Origin: Marinobacter sp. LV10R510-11A
GTDB taxonomy: Bacteria > Pseudomonadota > Gammaproteobacteria > Pseudomonadales > Oleiphilaceae
Assembly (NCBI RefSeq): GCF_900215155.1
Contig: NZ_LT907980.1
Span: 4,340,001 to 4,404,000 of the forward strand
Length of the DNA stretch: 64,000 nt
Direction: 5' to 3'
A model generated the notes under the pieces. It made no database searches and had not been told where the DNA came from. It saw only the letters and a list, made by a program, of their open reading frames with translations. How positions within the stretch are numbered: position 1 is the stretch's first letter; each line of letters opens with the position of its first letter. Below are positions 41,184 through 50,221 of the stretch, piece after piece. A program made the translations under genes and the position numbers.

Positions 41184-43370
41184 TCATGGCAGTTGAGTGG
41201 CGATCAGCATACCAAGCCGCTCCTCGCCGTTGACCTCGTCTCGGTATAATAGGAAAAACTGGCTCTGATCGGCCGTCACAAAGCCTTCCAACAGGAGGTC
41301 TCCGGCGCTGAAGCTAACCTGCCCATCACCGGCATTGGTGTATGCCAGATTAGCCGCTACTTGCCCGGAAGCCGGCACAGAGACGGTTTCGAAATCAACG
41401 GAATGGAGCACTTCAAGCGTCGCACTATCGAGGCTTGCGGTCGCGCCAGAGAGATTCAGAACGCCGTTGTCTAGGTGGATGAGCCGGTTGAAGCCATCTT
41501 TCATGCCCAGAACAAAACCCTGCACCCTGTAACTGCCAGAACTTGGCGCCCCTGAAGTGGCCTTCTCTGCAGCAATGAGCAGACCATCACCAATGATGTC
41601 GTTAGTTGAGGCTGCGTCGGTCAGGTTAAAGGCCAGTAGCGAACCATCAGGCACACTGGCGCCGACGCCCAAATCCGGCTGGCCAAATTGCCCAGCAGGG
41701 TTGTTAACATCAAGATTAAGCCGGCCAACGTTTTTGTCGCCAGTACTTAAAAGTGCCGTGCGCGGGGTTATGATCCAGCTATCAGATCGGTTACCCGCAT
41801 TATTCACGGAGACGGCACCCGTATTGTCGCGACTCAGAGTGGTAAACGTTTGGGTAATTGTACTGTTGCCGGAACCTGAGCTTATCTGCCAGTCGCCCGT
41901 TCCTGCCTCAACCTGCATGGGTGTCGACGTTTCTGCAAACCGTGTAGCCAGGTAGACAGTGTTATAATTCCGACCATTCAGAGTATCCGCATCGAACCCT
42001 TCTTGCCGCAGCAGGTTAAGCTCCAGCACTGAAAGGTAATGAGCTTCTAGCTCCTGTTTACGTTTGAGTTTACCCCTCTCAGATTCCAGCTCAATAGCTT
42101 TGCCGGCGCTGAAGTAGCCAGCCAACGCGCGATCTGGGCCAGTATTGGGGCCGCTAGCCCCACTAGTATAAGCGTCCAGAAAGTAGGGGTTGCGAGTCCA
42201 GCCGATGGTTCTGGCACTGTTTTTGCCAGTAATGCTCTGATAAAGCGCACGTCCCGCTAATAAACGAGCATCATCATCCAGCGTGGCGGCACCGGGGGAC
42301 GTTGAGTGAGTGTTTAGATCCCATGTATCGTCGCCCCGGGTAAAAAACGCATTGCCTCGCTTGTGAATCAGCGTTTTGCGGTCGTAAGGAATCTGGGTCG
42401 CCAGATTGGTGACCTTGATGTTGAAAATATCAAAGCTCGCCAGTGTTAACCCAGGGTATAGATAGGCGGGTTGAGCACTGGTACCGGTTTGTTTTTCGCG
42501 CCCCAACCGAACGCCCCATTGGCCGGATTGCGCAAAACTGTTTTCCAGAAACGTTTGCCCCAGTTCTACACCCATAAACACCGAGTTGTAGTCTGCCGAA
42601 CTGGCTGAGATTTTACCGGAGGATTGGTCGTCCAGTAGGGCGTAGTCCGCCATGGAGGCCACGTAATTGGCAAAATCGGCACGGTCTGAAAGCACATCCA
42701 GTGCGCTGGAAACACTGGCGCCGGTTGGAATATCTATCTCGAAATCATGAACCTGGTCGGCAAGGGTGGGCCAAACATACTTGTTGAGGCAAAGCGCATT
42801 ATTGGTTTCTTTAGCACAGTCTCGAATGCGCTGGAACTCGCCGGAGGTATATTGCGTAATGGTATTACGCACCAAGTACTCGGAAAACGGATTAATCTTA
42901 ATATCCCGGTCTGCATCGGCCGCCAGTGCCCGCATGGTAACGTTGCCATACCGCGCCTCAATAATTACATCTGGCGCCAGGGGCAATCCCTGCTGAAACT
43001 CGATAACGGTGAATCCGTTATCATCCGTGCGGGTGCTAATAGATGGTTCGCCCAGATCCTGCAGATTGCTGTTTGTTTGGTAAACACGAATTTGGTCTGG
43101 CTTAACAATGCGAAGGTTGCGCCGTGTGGGCTCACCGTTTGGCGCTAAGCCGCCGGGTACTTCCATGGTGATGCGGACTTCTTTGGATGCAAGCCCGCCG
43201 TTGTTGCCAGAATCGCCGGTACTGCCCGGGCTAAAATCATCTACGGCGTTTTTGCTGCCAGAAAAGCTATTGGGTTGGTTACGAACGTCGTCAATAGCAT
43301 CGTCGCCGAATCCGCAGGCGGTGATCAGCGTAATACTGGAGAACAGAAGTAACCCGAGATTCAATCGCAT
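41184..43370 (-). CDS. Large predicted lipoprotein of unknown function
   Basis: I do not recognise this 728-residue protein. It begins with a lipoprotein signal (MRLNLGLLLFSSITLITACG, lipobox ITAC), then a Ser/Asn/Gly-rich linker and a long beta-rich region with segments such as KEVRITMEVPGGLAPNGEPT and repeated aromatic/Gly patterns. It ends HGERLGMLIATQLP-like. No enzyme motif was seen. It sits between the bax-like gene and yfaZ on the same strand, with 44 bp to its downstream boundary zone, so it may be an outer-membrane or periplasmic structural protein. Confidence 0.75.
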   Translation of the reverse strand: MRLNLGLLLFSSITLITACGFGDDAIDDVRNQPNSFSGSKNAVDDFSPGSTGDSGNNGGLASKEVRITMEVPGGLAPNGEPTRRNLRIVKPDQIRVYQTNSNLQDLGEPSISTRTDDNGFTVIEFQQGLPLAPDVIIEARYGNVTMRALAADADRDIKINPFSEYLVRNTITQYTSGEFQRIRDCAKETNNALCLNKYVWPTLADQVHDFEIDIPTGASVSSALDVLSDRADFANYVASMADYALLDDQSSGKISASSADYNSVFMGVELGQTFLENSFAQSGQWGVRLGREKQTGTSAQPAYLYPGLTLASFDIFNIKVTNLATQIPYDRKTLIHKRGNAFFTRGDDTWDLNTHSTSPGAATLDDDARLLAGRALYQSITGKNSARTIGWTRNPYFLDAYTSGASGPNTGPDRALAGYFSAGKAIELESERGKLKRKQELEAHYLSVLELNLLRQEGFDADTLNGRNYNTVYLATRFAETSTPMQVEAGTGDWQISSGSGNSTITQTFTTLSRDNTGAVSVNNAGNRSDSWIITPRTALLSTGDKNVGRLNLDVNNPAGQFGQPDLGVGASVPDGSLLAFNLTDAASTNDIIGDGLLIAAEKATSGAPSSGSYRVQGFVLGMKDGFNRLIHLDNGVLNLSGATASLDSATLEVLHSVDFETVSVPASGQVAANLAYTNAGDGQVSFSAGDLLLEGFVTADQSQFFLLYRDEVNGEERLGMLIATQLP

Positions 43371-43515
43371 GTATGGCCATCCGTGCTAAAACGTCGGTAA
43401 AACCGAGTTGAAGGTGTCAGAAGCCAGTTTAGCAGTGCGGGTTTTGGTAAAGCGTGAGGGAGGGCACGAAACGGGCGCCTTAGTGCAGGCACCCGCCTCG
43501 GAAAGCTGGGCAGAT

Positions 43516-44073
43516 TTAGAAGAAAATCTTCATGCCCGCCAGAACACCTTCGTCCAGGTTGATATCTATAGAAGAGTTTTCCAGCTCAGTATTCAAATAC
43601 CGGTAACCGACAAACACTTCAGCATTTCGAATAACCCGATAGTTGGCGCGCAGCTCAAGGCTGGTCATATCGTCAGAGTCACCAAAGGAGAGAATGCTTG
43701 GTGCGTAGTACAGGCCGCCGGTGAACGACAGGCCTGGCGCGCGAGGAATGTTCACGGTCGCAAAACCACCCAGCCCCACTGCGCCACCGTCTGCATTATC
43801 CTGGTCCCAGGCAATGCCGCGCACACCGATACCGGCGGTTGTGGGCAGGTTGCCCAGCGCAGTGCGGCCCTGAGCGTGAAAATCTATGTTGCCAATATGG
43901 CGGCTGCCTTCATGATAGGTATAACCGGCACCTAGCTGAAGATCGTTGTTGTTTCCGAAAACGTTAACCTGGCCCTTTACAGAATCGTTGGTCAGGCTCA
44001 AGTCTACGTCGCTTGCAAACACTGGAGCAGCAGCCAGAGAAAGAACCAAAACGGAAATACGGGATGCTTTCAT
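43516..44073 (-). CDS. YfaZ-family outer-membrane protein
   Basis: A 185-residue precursor with signal peptide (cut after VFASD) and a small beta-barrel of the YfaZ type: LGAGYTYHEGSRHIGNIDFHA, VGYRYLNTELENSSIDINLD and the terminal MKIFF ending in Phe. The function of the family is not known. A perfect inverted repeat lies 68-87 bp upstream of its start and could be an operator. Confidence 0.85.
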   Translation of the reverse strand: MKASRISVLVLSLAAAPVFASDVDLSLTNDSVKGQVNVFGNNNDLQLGAGYTYHEGSRHIGNIDFHAQGRTALGNLPTTAGIGVRGIAWDQDNADGGAVGLGGFATVNIPRAPGLSFTGGLYYAPSILSFGDSDDMTSLELRANYRVIRNAEVFVGYRYLNTELENSSIDINLDEGVLAGMKIFF

Positions 44074-44140
44074 TCTTTTACCTTCTTGATTGCGGTGCTA
44101 ATCATGGGTGCGAATGGTAACGGGCTGTTAGAGGTACCAC

Positions 44141-44160
44141 AACTTACAAGGGTGTAAGTT
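44141..44160. promoter_or_regulatory. Perfect inverted repeat upstream of yfaZ
   Basis: AACTTACA-AGGG-TGTAAGTT is an 8-bp perfect dyad with a 4-bp centre. The inner TTACA-N4-TGTAA matches the type of site bound by some OmpR-family metal regulators (CopR-like), which is a suggestion only. It lies in the 131-bp gap between yacG and yfaZ. Confidence 0.5.
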
Positions 44161-44204
44161 CGCTGTAAGCTGGTAGGTAAATTCACGCAGATGTACCCGC
44201 AGAA

Positions 44205-44393
44205 TCAGTGCTGTGTTGTTTCGCCGCCTTGATCAAGATCTTCCGGCGACGAATTCTCCGCCGGAACTCGATAGTCCTCGTTGGCCCAGGCACCAAGATC
44301 AATCAGCTTGCAGCGCTCTGAGCAAAATGGACGCGAGGGGTTCGTGTCCGTCCATTCCACGGATTTTTTACAGGTAGGGCATTCTACGTTCAT
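44205..44393 (-). CDS. yacG: DNA gyrase inhibitor YacG
   Basis: YacG is a small zinc protein that binds GyrB and inhibits DNA gyrase. The 62-residue product has the four zinc cysteines in CPTCKK and [19 protein letters not shown], exactly as in the family. In many gammaproteobacteria it follows coaE; here a kinase, trmO and an unknown gene lie between. Confidence 0.95.
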   Translation of the reverse strand: MNVECPTCKKSVEWTDTNPSRPFCSERCKLIDLGAWANEDYRVPAENSSPEDLDQGGETTQH

Positions 44394-44410
44394 GTGAACC
44401 TTTCAAATCG

Positions 44411-46771
44411 TTAAACAGGGGTTTTTGCGGGAGTACCTTGGGCGTATTGTTCCAGAACAGCCCGTAGCATTTCAATATTGACAGGCTTGGCAACAAAGGA
44501 ATCCATGCCAGCCCGGCGGCAACGCTCTTCGTCTTCTTCCATAGCGCTGGCTGTAAGCGCGACCACAGGCACTCGCGAGCGCTTATGGTTTGCTTCCCAT
44601 GCGCGCAGGCGTCGGGTGGCTTCAAAGCCATCAACCCTAGGCATTACGCAGTCCATGAAAATCAGATCAAATGGGTGCCACTGCCACAGGCTGCCCGCCG
44701 CCTCGCCATCGTTGGCGGTCATCACATCGCACCCCAGTTTCTCTAGCAATCTGCGAGTTAACGTGCGGTTGACCGGGTTATCCTCAACCAAAAGCACCTT
44801 CATACGGCGAGAGGTAAGCTCACGGCGTTTCTCCGTATCGCCGGTGGCTTGCAGAGAAAACCGCGTGAGAAAATGCCGCTCGTCTTTCCTGACATCCTCA
44901 AAGAGCTGATTGAGAATAGGCGTAAGGCAGGATTCCCTCAGGGATTTACTCAGAAACGCATCCGCCCCCGCCTGGCGAAAGTGTTCCGCATCGCCGCGCT
45001 GAGGGTTGGAGGAGAGAATAAGAAGGCGCATGCCGGCCCATAATGGGTTGCCGCGAACCTGACGGCACAGCAAATCACTGTCCATGTCGGGCAAAAAACC
45101 GTCAAGAATAATGGCATCGAACGGTTCCTGGCTGTCAAAGGCCAAGCGCACCGACGTCAAAGCCTCGCCCGCAGATTTTACGGCCTCAATGTGCACCGCA
45201 TGTCGCGACAGCATTTCCAATGTAATTTTGCGAGACAGCTCGTAGGAATCCGCCACCAGCACCCGCTTGCCCTTTACCATGCGCGCATCCGGGCGTACTC
45301 GCGAAGTGCTTTCCGGTGCCGTGGGTAGCGTTAGCTCAACCCAGAAAGTAGAGCCTTCCCTGGGCCGGCTTTCCACATCCAAAGAGCCCTGCATTAAGTT
45401 GACCAGCTGGCGGCAGATCGTTAACCCCAGCCCGGCACCCGGCAGTTGGCGCTGAAATCTTTGGCCTAACTGTACATAGGGCTCATACACCAGAGGGATA
45501 TCTTCCGGGTTAATGCCAATGCCCGTATCTTCCACCGCTAGGCGCAGGCGAACCTTCTCATCCCGGCGCCCGAGCACTTCAATGCTGATCAGCACATGCC
45601 CTGAATCGGTAAATTTAATGGCGTTGGAGACCAGGTTAAGCAAAACCTGGCGAATCCGTACCGGGTCTCCCCGCAGCGCCCAGGGCAGCTCTTCGTCAAT
45701 ACGAAGCTCCAGTGCCAGGCCTTTCTCCCGGGCACGGGCGCCCAGCATGTGCACCAGATCGTTTAGGGTTTCCCGTAAATCAAACGGAATGTTCTCAAGC
45801 ACCAACTTCTGCGCCTCAATGCTGGAGATGTCCAGCAGATCGTTGATGATAGACGAGAGGCCCTCTGAGGCGCTGAGCAGGGTGTGTACGTATTCCCGCT
45901 GCTCGTGATCTAGTTGCGTGTCGGTAAGCAGATTGGCGTAGCCCAGAACCGATTGTAGCGGTGTGCGCAGTTCATGGCTTACGTTCGCTAAGAACTGATT
46001 TTTTGCGCGATTGGCCCGTATCGCATCATCCCGCTCCCCCTGTGACTGAATGGTGGTTTGCCGAAGTGAGCGAGTATCTTCCAAAATCTGCAGGCGCATT
46101 TTATTAAGCGCGTGCTCAAGCTCAGATAATTCATCAGGGGTTCTGGGGGATTTACGCTTTAGCTGCAGCGGATCCACCAGCGCATCCAGGTTCAGCCGCG
46201 CAGCATAGTCCGCCATAGTTTCCAGATGCCGGGAGAGGGTAAGGCGAACGATCACCAGCAGCCCCAGCGTGCCCAGCATCACCACAATCGACTGGAATAG
46301 CAGGTTGATCAGGGCGCCGTTACGAAGCTCTGAATACACTTGCTCGATAGAAGAGGTGAGGGTAAGGCTGCCCACGTTTTCCGGGCCGCGAAAGGTAGAA
46401 CGGTTGAACACCAGCGGGAAGGTTTGCGAAATAACCCGGCCTTCGGGGTAGCTGCCGGTGGTGAACTGCTCACCGGTGGAGGTGACAACTCGGGCGTAGT
46501 GAATGGCCTCCACGTTACGCATATCATCCAGGCTATTAGCCACCTCGCTGAAATTCATCAGCCAAATGTTGTTGCTCATGCCACCGGAAACCAGCCCAGC
46601 GGCTCTTTGCTGGGTTTCCTGCAGATCAGATTTGCGGCGCTCAAACTCACCGATCATCTGCACGCCGGTGGCGACCAGAGAAATGACCAGGCTGAACAGC
46701 AACACATACACGAGCAGCCGCATCGCGAGCGGCCGAATACCCATGCGGGTGAAAAACCGGTTTGAAGGCAA
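44411..46771 (-). CDS. Hybrid sensor histidine kinase with two receiver domains
   Basis: A 786-residue membrane kinase. Two membrane helices (about residues 15-37 and 155-178) flank a periplasmic sensor of about 115 residues, followed by a HAMP-like linker, HisKA with the phospho-histidine in NVSHELRTPLQSVLGY, HATPase with NLVSNAIKFTDSGHV and GAGLGLTICRQLV, and two receivers. The first receiver (about 500-615) has a weak acidic pocket (VADS instead of a paired acid) but keeps Asp in ILDGFLPDMD and a Lys; the second (about 655-775) is canonical (LLVEDNPVN, FMDCVMPRVDG, KPV). No HPt domain is present, so a separate phosphotransfer protein is expected. Its signal is unknown. Confidence 0.92.
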   Translation of the reverse strand: MPSNRFFTRMGIRPLAMRLLVYVLLFSLVISLVATGVQMIGEFERRKSDLQETQQRAAGLVSGGMSNNIWLMNFSEVANSLDDMRNVEAIHYARVVTSTGEQFTTGSYPEGRVISQTFPLVFNRSTFRGPENVGSLTLTSSIEQVYSELRNGALINLLFQSIVVMLGTLGLLVIVRLTLSRHLETMADYAARLNLDALVDPLQLKRKSPRTPDELSELEHALNKMRLQILEDTRSLRQTTIQSQGERDDAIRANRAKNQFLANVSHELRTPLQSVLGYANLLTDTQLDHEQREYVHTLLSASEGLSSIINDLLDISSIEAQKLVLENIPFDLRETLNDLVHMLGARAREKGLALELRIDEELPWALRGDPVRIRQVLLNLVSNAIKFTDSGHVLISIEVLGRRDEKVRLRLAVEDTGIGINPEDIPLVYEPYVQLGQRFQRQLPGAGLGLTICRQLVNLMQGSLDVESRPREGSTFWVELTLPTAPESTSRVRPDARMVKGKRVLVADSYELSRKITLEMLSRHAVHIEAVKSAGEALTSVRLAFDSQEPFDAIILDGFLPDMDSDLLCRQVRGNPLWAGMRLLILSSNPQRGDAEHFRQAGADAFLSKSLRESCLTPILNQLFEDVRKDERHFLTRFSLQATGDTEKRRELTSRRMKVLLVEDNPVNRTLTRRLLEKLGCDVMTANDGEAAGSLWQWHPFDLIFMDCVMPRVDGFEATRRLRAWEANHKRSRVPVVALTASAMEEDEERCRRAGMDSFVAKPVNIEMLRAVLEQYAQGTPAKTPV

Positions 46772-46814
46772 GGCACAAATTCCCTGTGTCGACTACAAAA
46801 TCATCAGCGGGAGT

Positions 46815-47558
46815 TTAACAGACCGTCAGCACTTCGACACGTTTCTGTGAACCCTCGTTTATAAACCGGAACCGCACGTTTAAATCATAAAGGTGTGCGC
46901 CGTAAATACGCGCCTCATCACGGCCCCTGCGAAACGAAGGCCGAGGGTCGTAACTCACCACATCTGTAATCAATAGTTTCAGGTCTGGATATTGCGCCGG
47001 CGGAAGGTTAGCCAACTGTGCGTCGGCCTCTGCCAGAAATACAACCTCTAGGCGATCAGTGGGCGCCGTTTCGGCCCAGCCCAGAGCGGCATCCGGGATT
47101 GAGTCGGCAAAGGGCAGGTAAGGTTTGATATCCAGAATCGGCGTGCCATCAATCAAGTCGTGGTCGCTAATCTGCAGGGCCAACTGGCCGTCTTTGCGCA
47201 CAAGTCCTTCGTTGCGAACCACAGACAGCCCCAAGCTGTTGGGCCGGAACGGCGAACGGCTGGCAAAAACGCCCATTTTTTGGTTACCGCCCAAACGAGG
47301 GGGCCGAACAACCGGCCGCCACTCGGCCCGCACGGCTTCGTGAAACTGAAAGATTAGCCACAGGTGACTGGCCGTCTCCAGGCCACGAAATGCGTCTTCG
47401 CGATCGTAGGGCGGTTGGATGATCAAATCGGCCCTGGCATGCCGGGTGAGCCCAGGTTGGCGCGGCACTCCAAATTTGTCTTTAAAGCAGGATCGGGTGA
47501 TCGCAATAGGGGTTAAAGCCAGAGCGTCTTCGGCGGGTATCGAGTGGTGTCTGGGCAT
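46815..47558 (-). CDS. trmO: tRNA (N6-threonylcarbamoyladenosine37-N6)-methyltransferase TrmO
   Basis: TrmO methylates t6A37 in some tRNAs using SAM through a beta-barrel fold unlike other methyltransferases. The 247-residue protein shows the TsaA/YaeB motifs GVFASRSPFRPNSLGLSVVR, DLIDGTPILDIKPYLPFAD and the C-terminal DPRPSFRRGRDEARIYG. It lies 43 bp upstream of the kinase and 6 bp downstream of an unknown gene, in one minus-strand run. Confidence 0.94.
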   Translation of the reverse strand: MPRHHSIPAEDALALTPIAITRSCFKDKFGVPRQPGLTRHARADLIIQPPYDREDAFRGLETASHLWLIFQFHEAVRAEWRPVVRPPRLGGNQKMGVFASRSPFRPNSLGLSVVRNEGLVRKDGQLALQISDHDLIDGTPILDIKPYLPFADSIPDAALGWAETAPTDRLEVVFLAEADAQLANLPPAQYPDLKLLITDVVSYDPRPSFRRGRDEARIYGAHLYDLNVRFRFINEGSQKRVEVLTVC

Positions 47559-47564
47559 GGGGCC

Positions 47565-48677
47565 TTAATTCATGAAATTCGGGTTAATGCTACCGGAAAA
47601 GTACATTTCTATGCGAAAAACCACTGAGCCCTGGTCTTTAAAGCTCTCTTCTCTGGGAAATGTTAATGCCGGTATAAGCTCTGCAAACAACCAGTCGCTG
47701 TGCAGTCGGTAACGCCAAGTGAGATCCGCAAACGCAGACGTTGTACGCCAGCCCGGCTGGCTCTCACCAAGAACACCTAAGCGGGGGGTGATTATCGAAC
47801 GATTATTCAGCCTTTTAGCCGTACTAAAAATCTGCGCTGTCACAAATTTGCTGTCGCGGTGAACCCACTCAAGCTCCGTGGAAGACCAGAAGCGCCAACC
47901 ACTGCCGACGTCCCGGCTGGCGCTGAACCAGGAGCGGGCGCCCCAGCCATCTTGGTGATAATAGTAAAAACGTTGTTGCACGCGCAGGCCCCAGTCGGCA
48001 TCCGCTTTCCAGTATTTTTCCGCCGTCGTCCGCCAAAAGGCATCTGGCGGAAAATGCAGTCGGGCACCAATGTCGTTAGATAGGTTGATGGCGTCGCCGA
48101 CCTGCGATAAATACCGCACGGCACCCGTGGTTTGGCCCGAAGTGCGGTCTGGCTTAGTGAGCTGGCGGTCGCGCTGCCGTTCTTCCAAAGGAATCAGCTC
48201 ATCACTTTCGCTTTCGATAACCAAGCGCAGCTTACGTTTTGTGGTTGGGATATCCAGCCGAAACCGGACTTCCGGTTTAAAACTGGCCGGGTCGCCATAT
48301 TCCGATTCGGTGGCGAAGCCAACGCGCAAGTAACTTGCGTTGTTGGGGAGGTTATGGTCTGCACCGGAGAGCGCCCGGTCGGCCCAATTCCCAAGGGATT
48401 GAACCTTTGGGCTTTGAATACGCTCCTGGCGCAAAATGAAGTTGCTGAAGTTCATCCAGTAGGACTCGCGCGGCTCCGCCCAGTACTCCTCAGGATCGAA
48501 CGTATAAAACGACAACGGCAGCTTTTCAGGCAGCAGCGTGTCAGGGATGGAGTGTTCTTCAACCTCGAACACCGGCTCCATACCATAGCTGTTAGAACTG
48601 ATTCCGAGCAGCAGAGAGGCAGTTACAATCCAGGTAAATGCAAACTGCTCAACCAAAGTCCACCATGAACGCTTCAT
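47565..48677 (-). CDS. Predicted exported beta-rich protein of unknown function
   Basis: A 370-residue protein with an N-terminal hydrophobic segment (FTWIVTASLLLGISSNSYG, likely signal peptide) and a body full of alternating aromatic and charged residues (YLRVGFATESEYGD, RVQQRFYYYHQDGWGARSW, SSTELEWVHRDSKF). This pattern and the terminal EMYFSGSINPNF suggest an outer-membrane barrel. I do not recognise the family. The start overlaps the end of coaE by 29 bp, indicating translational coupling to a cytoplasmic CoA enzyme, which is odd for an exported protein. Confidence 0.75.
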   Translation of the reverse strand: MKRSWWTLVEQFAFTWIVTASLLLGISSNSYGMEPVFEVEEHSIPDTLLPEKLPLSFYTFDPEEYWAEPRESYWMNFSNFILRQERIQSPKVQSLGNWADRALSGADHNLPNNASYLRVGFATESEYGDPASFKPEVRFRLDIPTTKRKLRLVIESESDELIPLEERQRDRQLTKPDRTSGQTTGAVRYLSQVGDAINLSNDIGARLHFPPDAFWRTTAEKYWKADADWGLRVQQRFYYYHQDGWGARSWFSASRDVGSGWRFWSSTELEWVHRDSKFVTAQIFSTAKRLNNRSIITPRLGVLGESQPGWRTTSAFADLTWRYRLHSDWLFAELIPALTFPREESFKDQGSVVFRIEMYFSGSINPNFMN

Positions 48678-49248
48678 GCAATGCGCGAACCTCGGCTAAA
48701 ACCCTATCTAAGGGCAGGCTATTGTCAATCACAGCATCTGCCCGGCCAAGCCGCTGCTCCCGGGGCATCTGAGCGGAAATAATGCGCTCCACCTGCTCGC
48801 GGGAGTTGGTGTCCCGCGCCATGGTGCGCTCTACTTGAACATCTACCGGCACATCCACCACAAGCACCCGTTCTACCAGTTCATGCTGGTCGGTTTCCAG
48901 CAGCAGGGGCGACACCAGCAAAACATAGGGCAAAGCATAGTCACTCGGGTGAAGTTGTCGAATCAACTCTTCACGAATAATAGGGTGCAGCAGGCCTTCA
49001 AGCCAGGCACGCTGCTCCGGCTGCTCAAATACAATTTGCCGAAGGTTAGCCCTGTTCAGCGCGCCGTCATCCGTGAGAATGTTTTCCCCAAAATGCTCAG
49101 CAATCGCCACCAGCGCCGGCGTACCCGGCTCCACCACTTCCCGGGCCACATCGTCTGCATCCACCCAATGCACGCCCAAGCTTCCGAACTGCCGCGCGAC
49201 GGTAGATTTTCCCGACCCGATGCCGCCTGTTAAACCAATAACTACCAT
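48649..49248 (-). CDS. coaE: Dephospho-CoA kinase
   Basis: CoaE performs the last step of coenzyme A synthesis. The 199-residue enzyme has the P-loop GLTGGIGSGKSTVARQF and HPIIREELIRQL and the lid region VQVERTMARDTNSREQVERI. ATG 49248 (MVVIGLTGG) matches family starts. It lies 8 bp after pilD, as in Pseudomonas pilBCD-coaE. Confidence 0.96.
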   Translation of the reverse strand: MVVIGLTGGIGSGKSTVARQFGSLGVHWVDADDVAREVVEPGTPALVAIAEHFGENILTDDGALNRANLRQIVFEQPEQRAWLEGLLHPIIREELIRQLHPSDYALPYVLLVSPLLLETDQHELVERVLVVDVPVDVQVERTMARDTNSREQVERIISAQMPREQRLGRADAVIDNSLPLDRVLAEVRALHEAFMVDFG

Positions 49249-49256
49249 CCGCTCCG

Positions 49257-50132
49257 TCAAACTCCTAGCAGCCCGTACCAAAACGCCTGAATCTCAACCC
49301 CAAACCACAAACACAACAACCCAGCAGCGGCAAGGTAAGGCCCAAACGGAATCGGCACTTCCCGCCCGTGTTGTTTGAATACCATCAAACTGATACCCAC
49401 CACAGCACCTACAAGTGAGGACAGCAGAATAACCGCCGGCAACAACTCCCACCCCAACCAAGCACCCAGAGCAGCCAACAATTTAAAATCTCCATGCCCC
49501 ATGCCTTCCTTGCCGGTCGCAAGCTTGAACAGCCAGTACACAGACCACAAAGAAAGGTAACCAACAACCGCGCCCCAAAAAGCACCGTTGAAATCCCCCA
49601 GCACCCCAAAATAACTCAACATCAACCCAAGCCACATCAAAGGCAGGGTAATGCTATCTGGCAACAGCTGAGTATCAAAATCGATCACCGTAAGAGCCAC
49701 CAGCGCCCAAACCAGCAACAGCGACCACAAAGCCGTTTCCGAAGGCCCGATGATCACAACCGTCATCACAGAAAACAGCGCCGTTACTGCTTCTACAAGC
49801 GGATAGCGAATAGAAATATGCGCATTACAACCACCACATTTCCCGCGAAGGAATAGGTAGCTGATAACCGGAATATTCTCCCAAGCACGGATTTTATGCC
49901 CACAAGAAGGGCAGGTGGAAGCAGGGCTGGAAAGCGTTACCACTTCCTCCGGCTTACGCTGATCCTCAGCAACCTCCAAAAACGCCTCACACTGACACCG
50001 CCAATCCTGATGCATCATCTTCGGTAAACGAAGAATCACCACATTCAGAAAACTGCCAATGCATAGAGAGACGAATATTACAGCGAGGTATAGGAGCCAA
50101 GGTGTTGAAAGGAAAATATCTAATGTAGCCAT
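49257..50132 (-). CDS. pilD: Prepilin peptidase / N-methyltransferase PilD
   Basis: PilD cleaves the leader of type IV prepilins and pseudopilins and methylates the new N-terminus. The 291-residue membrane protein shows the zinc cysteines in CPSCGHKI and CGGCNAH and the two catalytic aspartates in VIDFDTQLLPDSITLP and GMGHGDFKLLAALGAWLG. It follows pilC with an 89-bp gap holding a GC-rich inverted repeat. Confidence 0.97.
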   Translation of the reverse strand: MATLDIFLSTPWLLYLAVIFVSLCIGSFLNVVILRLPKMMHQDWRCQCEAFLEVAEDQRKPEEVVTLSSPASTCPSCGHKIRAWENIPVISYLFLRGKCGGCNAHISIRYPLVEAVTALFSVMTVVIIGPSETALWSLLLVWALVALTVIDFDTQLLPDSITLPLMWLGLMLSYFGVLGDFNGAFWGAVVGYLSLWSVYWLFKLATGKEGMGHGDFKLLAALGAWLGWELLPAVILLSSLVGAVVGISLMVFKQHGREVPIPFGPYLAAAGLLCLWFGVEIQAFWYGLLGV

Positions 50133-50167
50133 TCAAAAACTCTTAATGTTTCTCCTTTTTCTTTACT

Positions 50168-50211
50168 CCCCTCACCCCTCGCGGGAGAGGGGCCGGGGGA
50201 GAGGGGGGGTG
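50168..50211. repeat. GC-rich inverted repeat between pilC and pilD
   Basis: A pyrimidine-rich arm (CCCTCACCCCTC) faces purine-rich arms (GGAGAGGGG and GGGAGAGGGG) around a GCG centre. Similar strongly skewed palindromes occur between genes in many genomes. It could act as a transcript-stabilising or attenuating hairpin between the two pil genes. Confidence 0.6.
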
Positions 50212-50221
50212 CGGAACCAAA

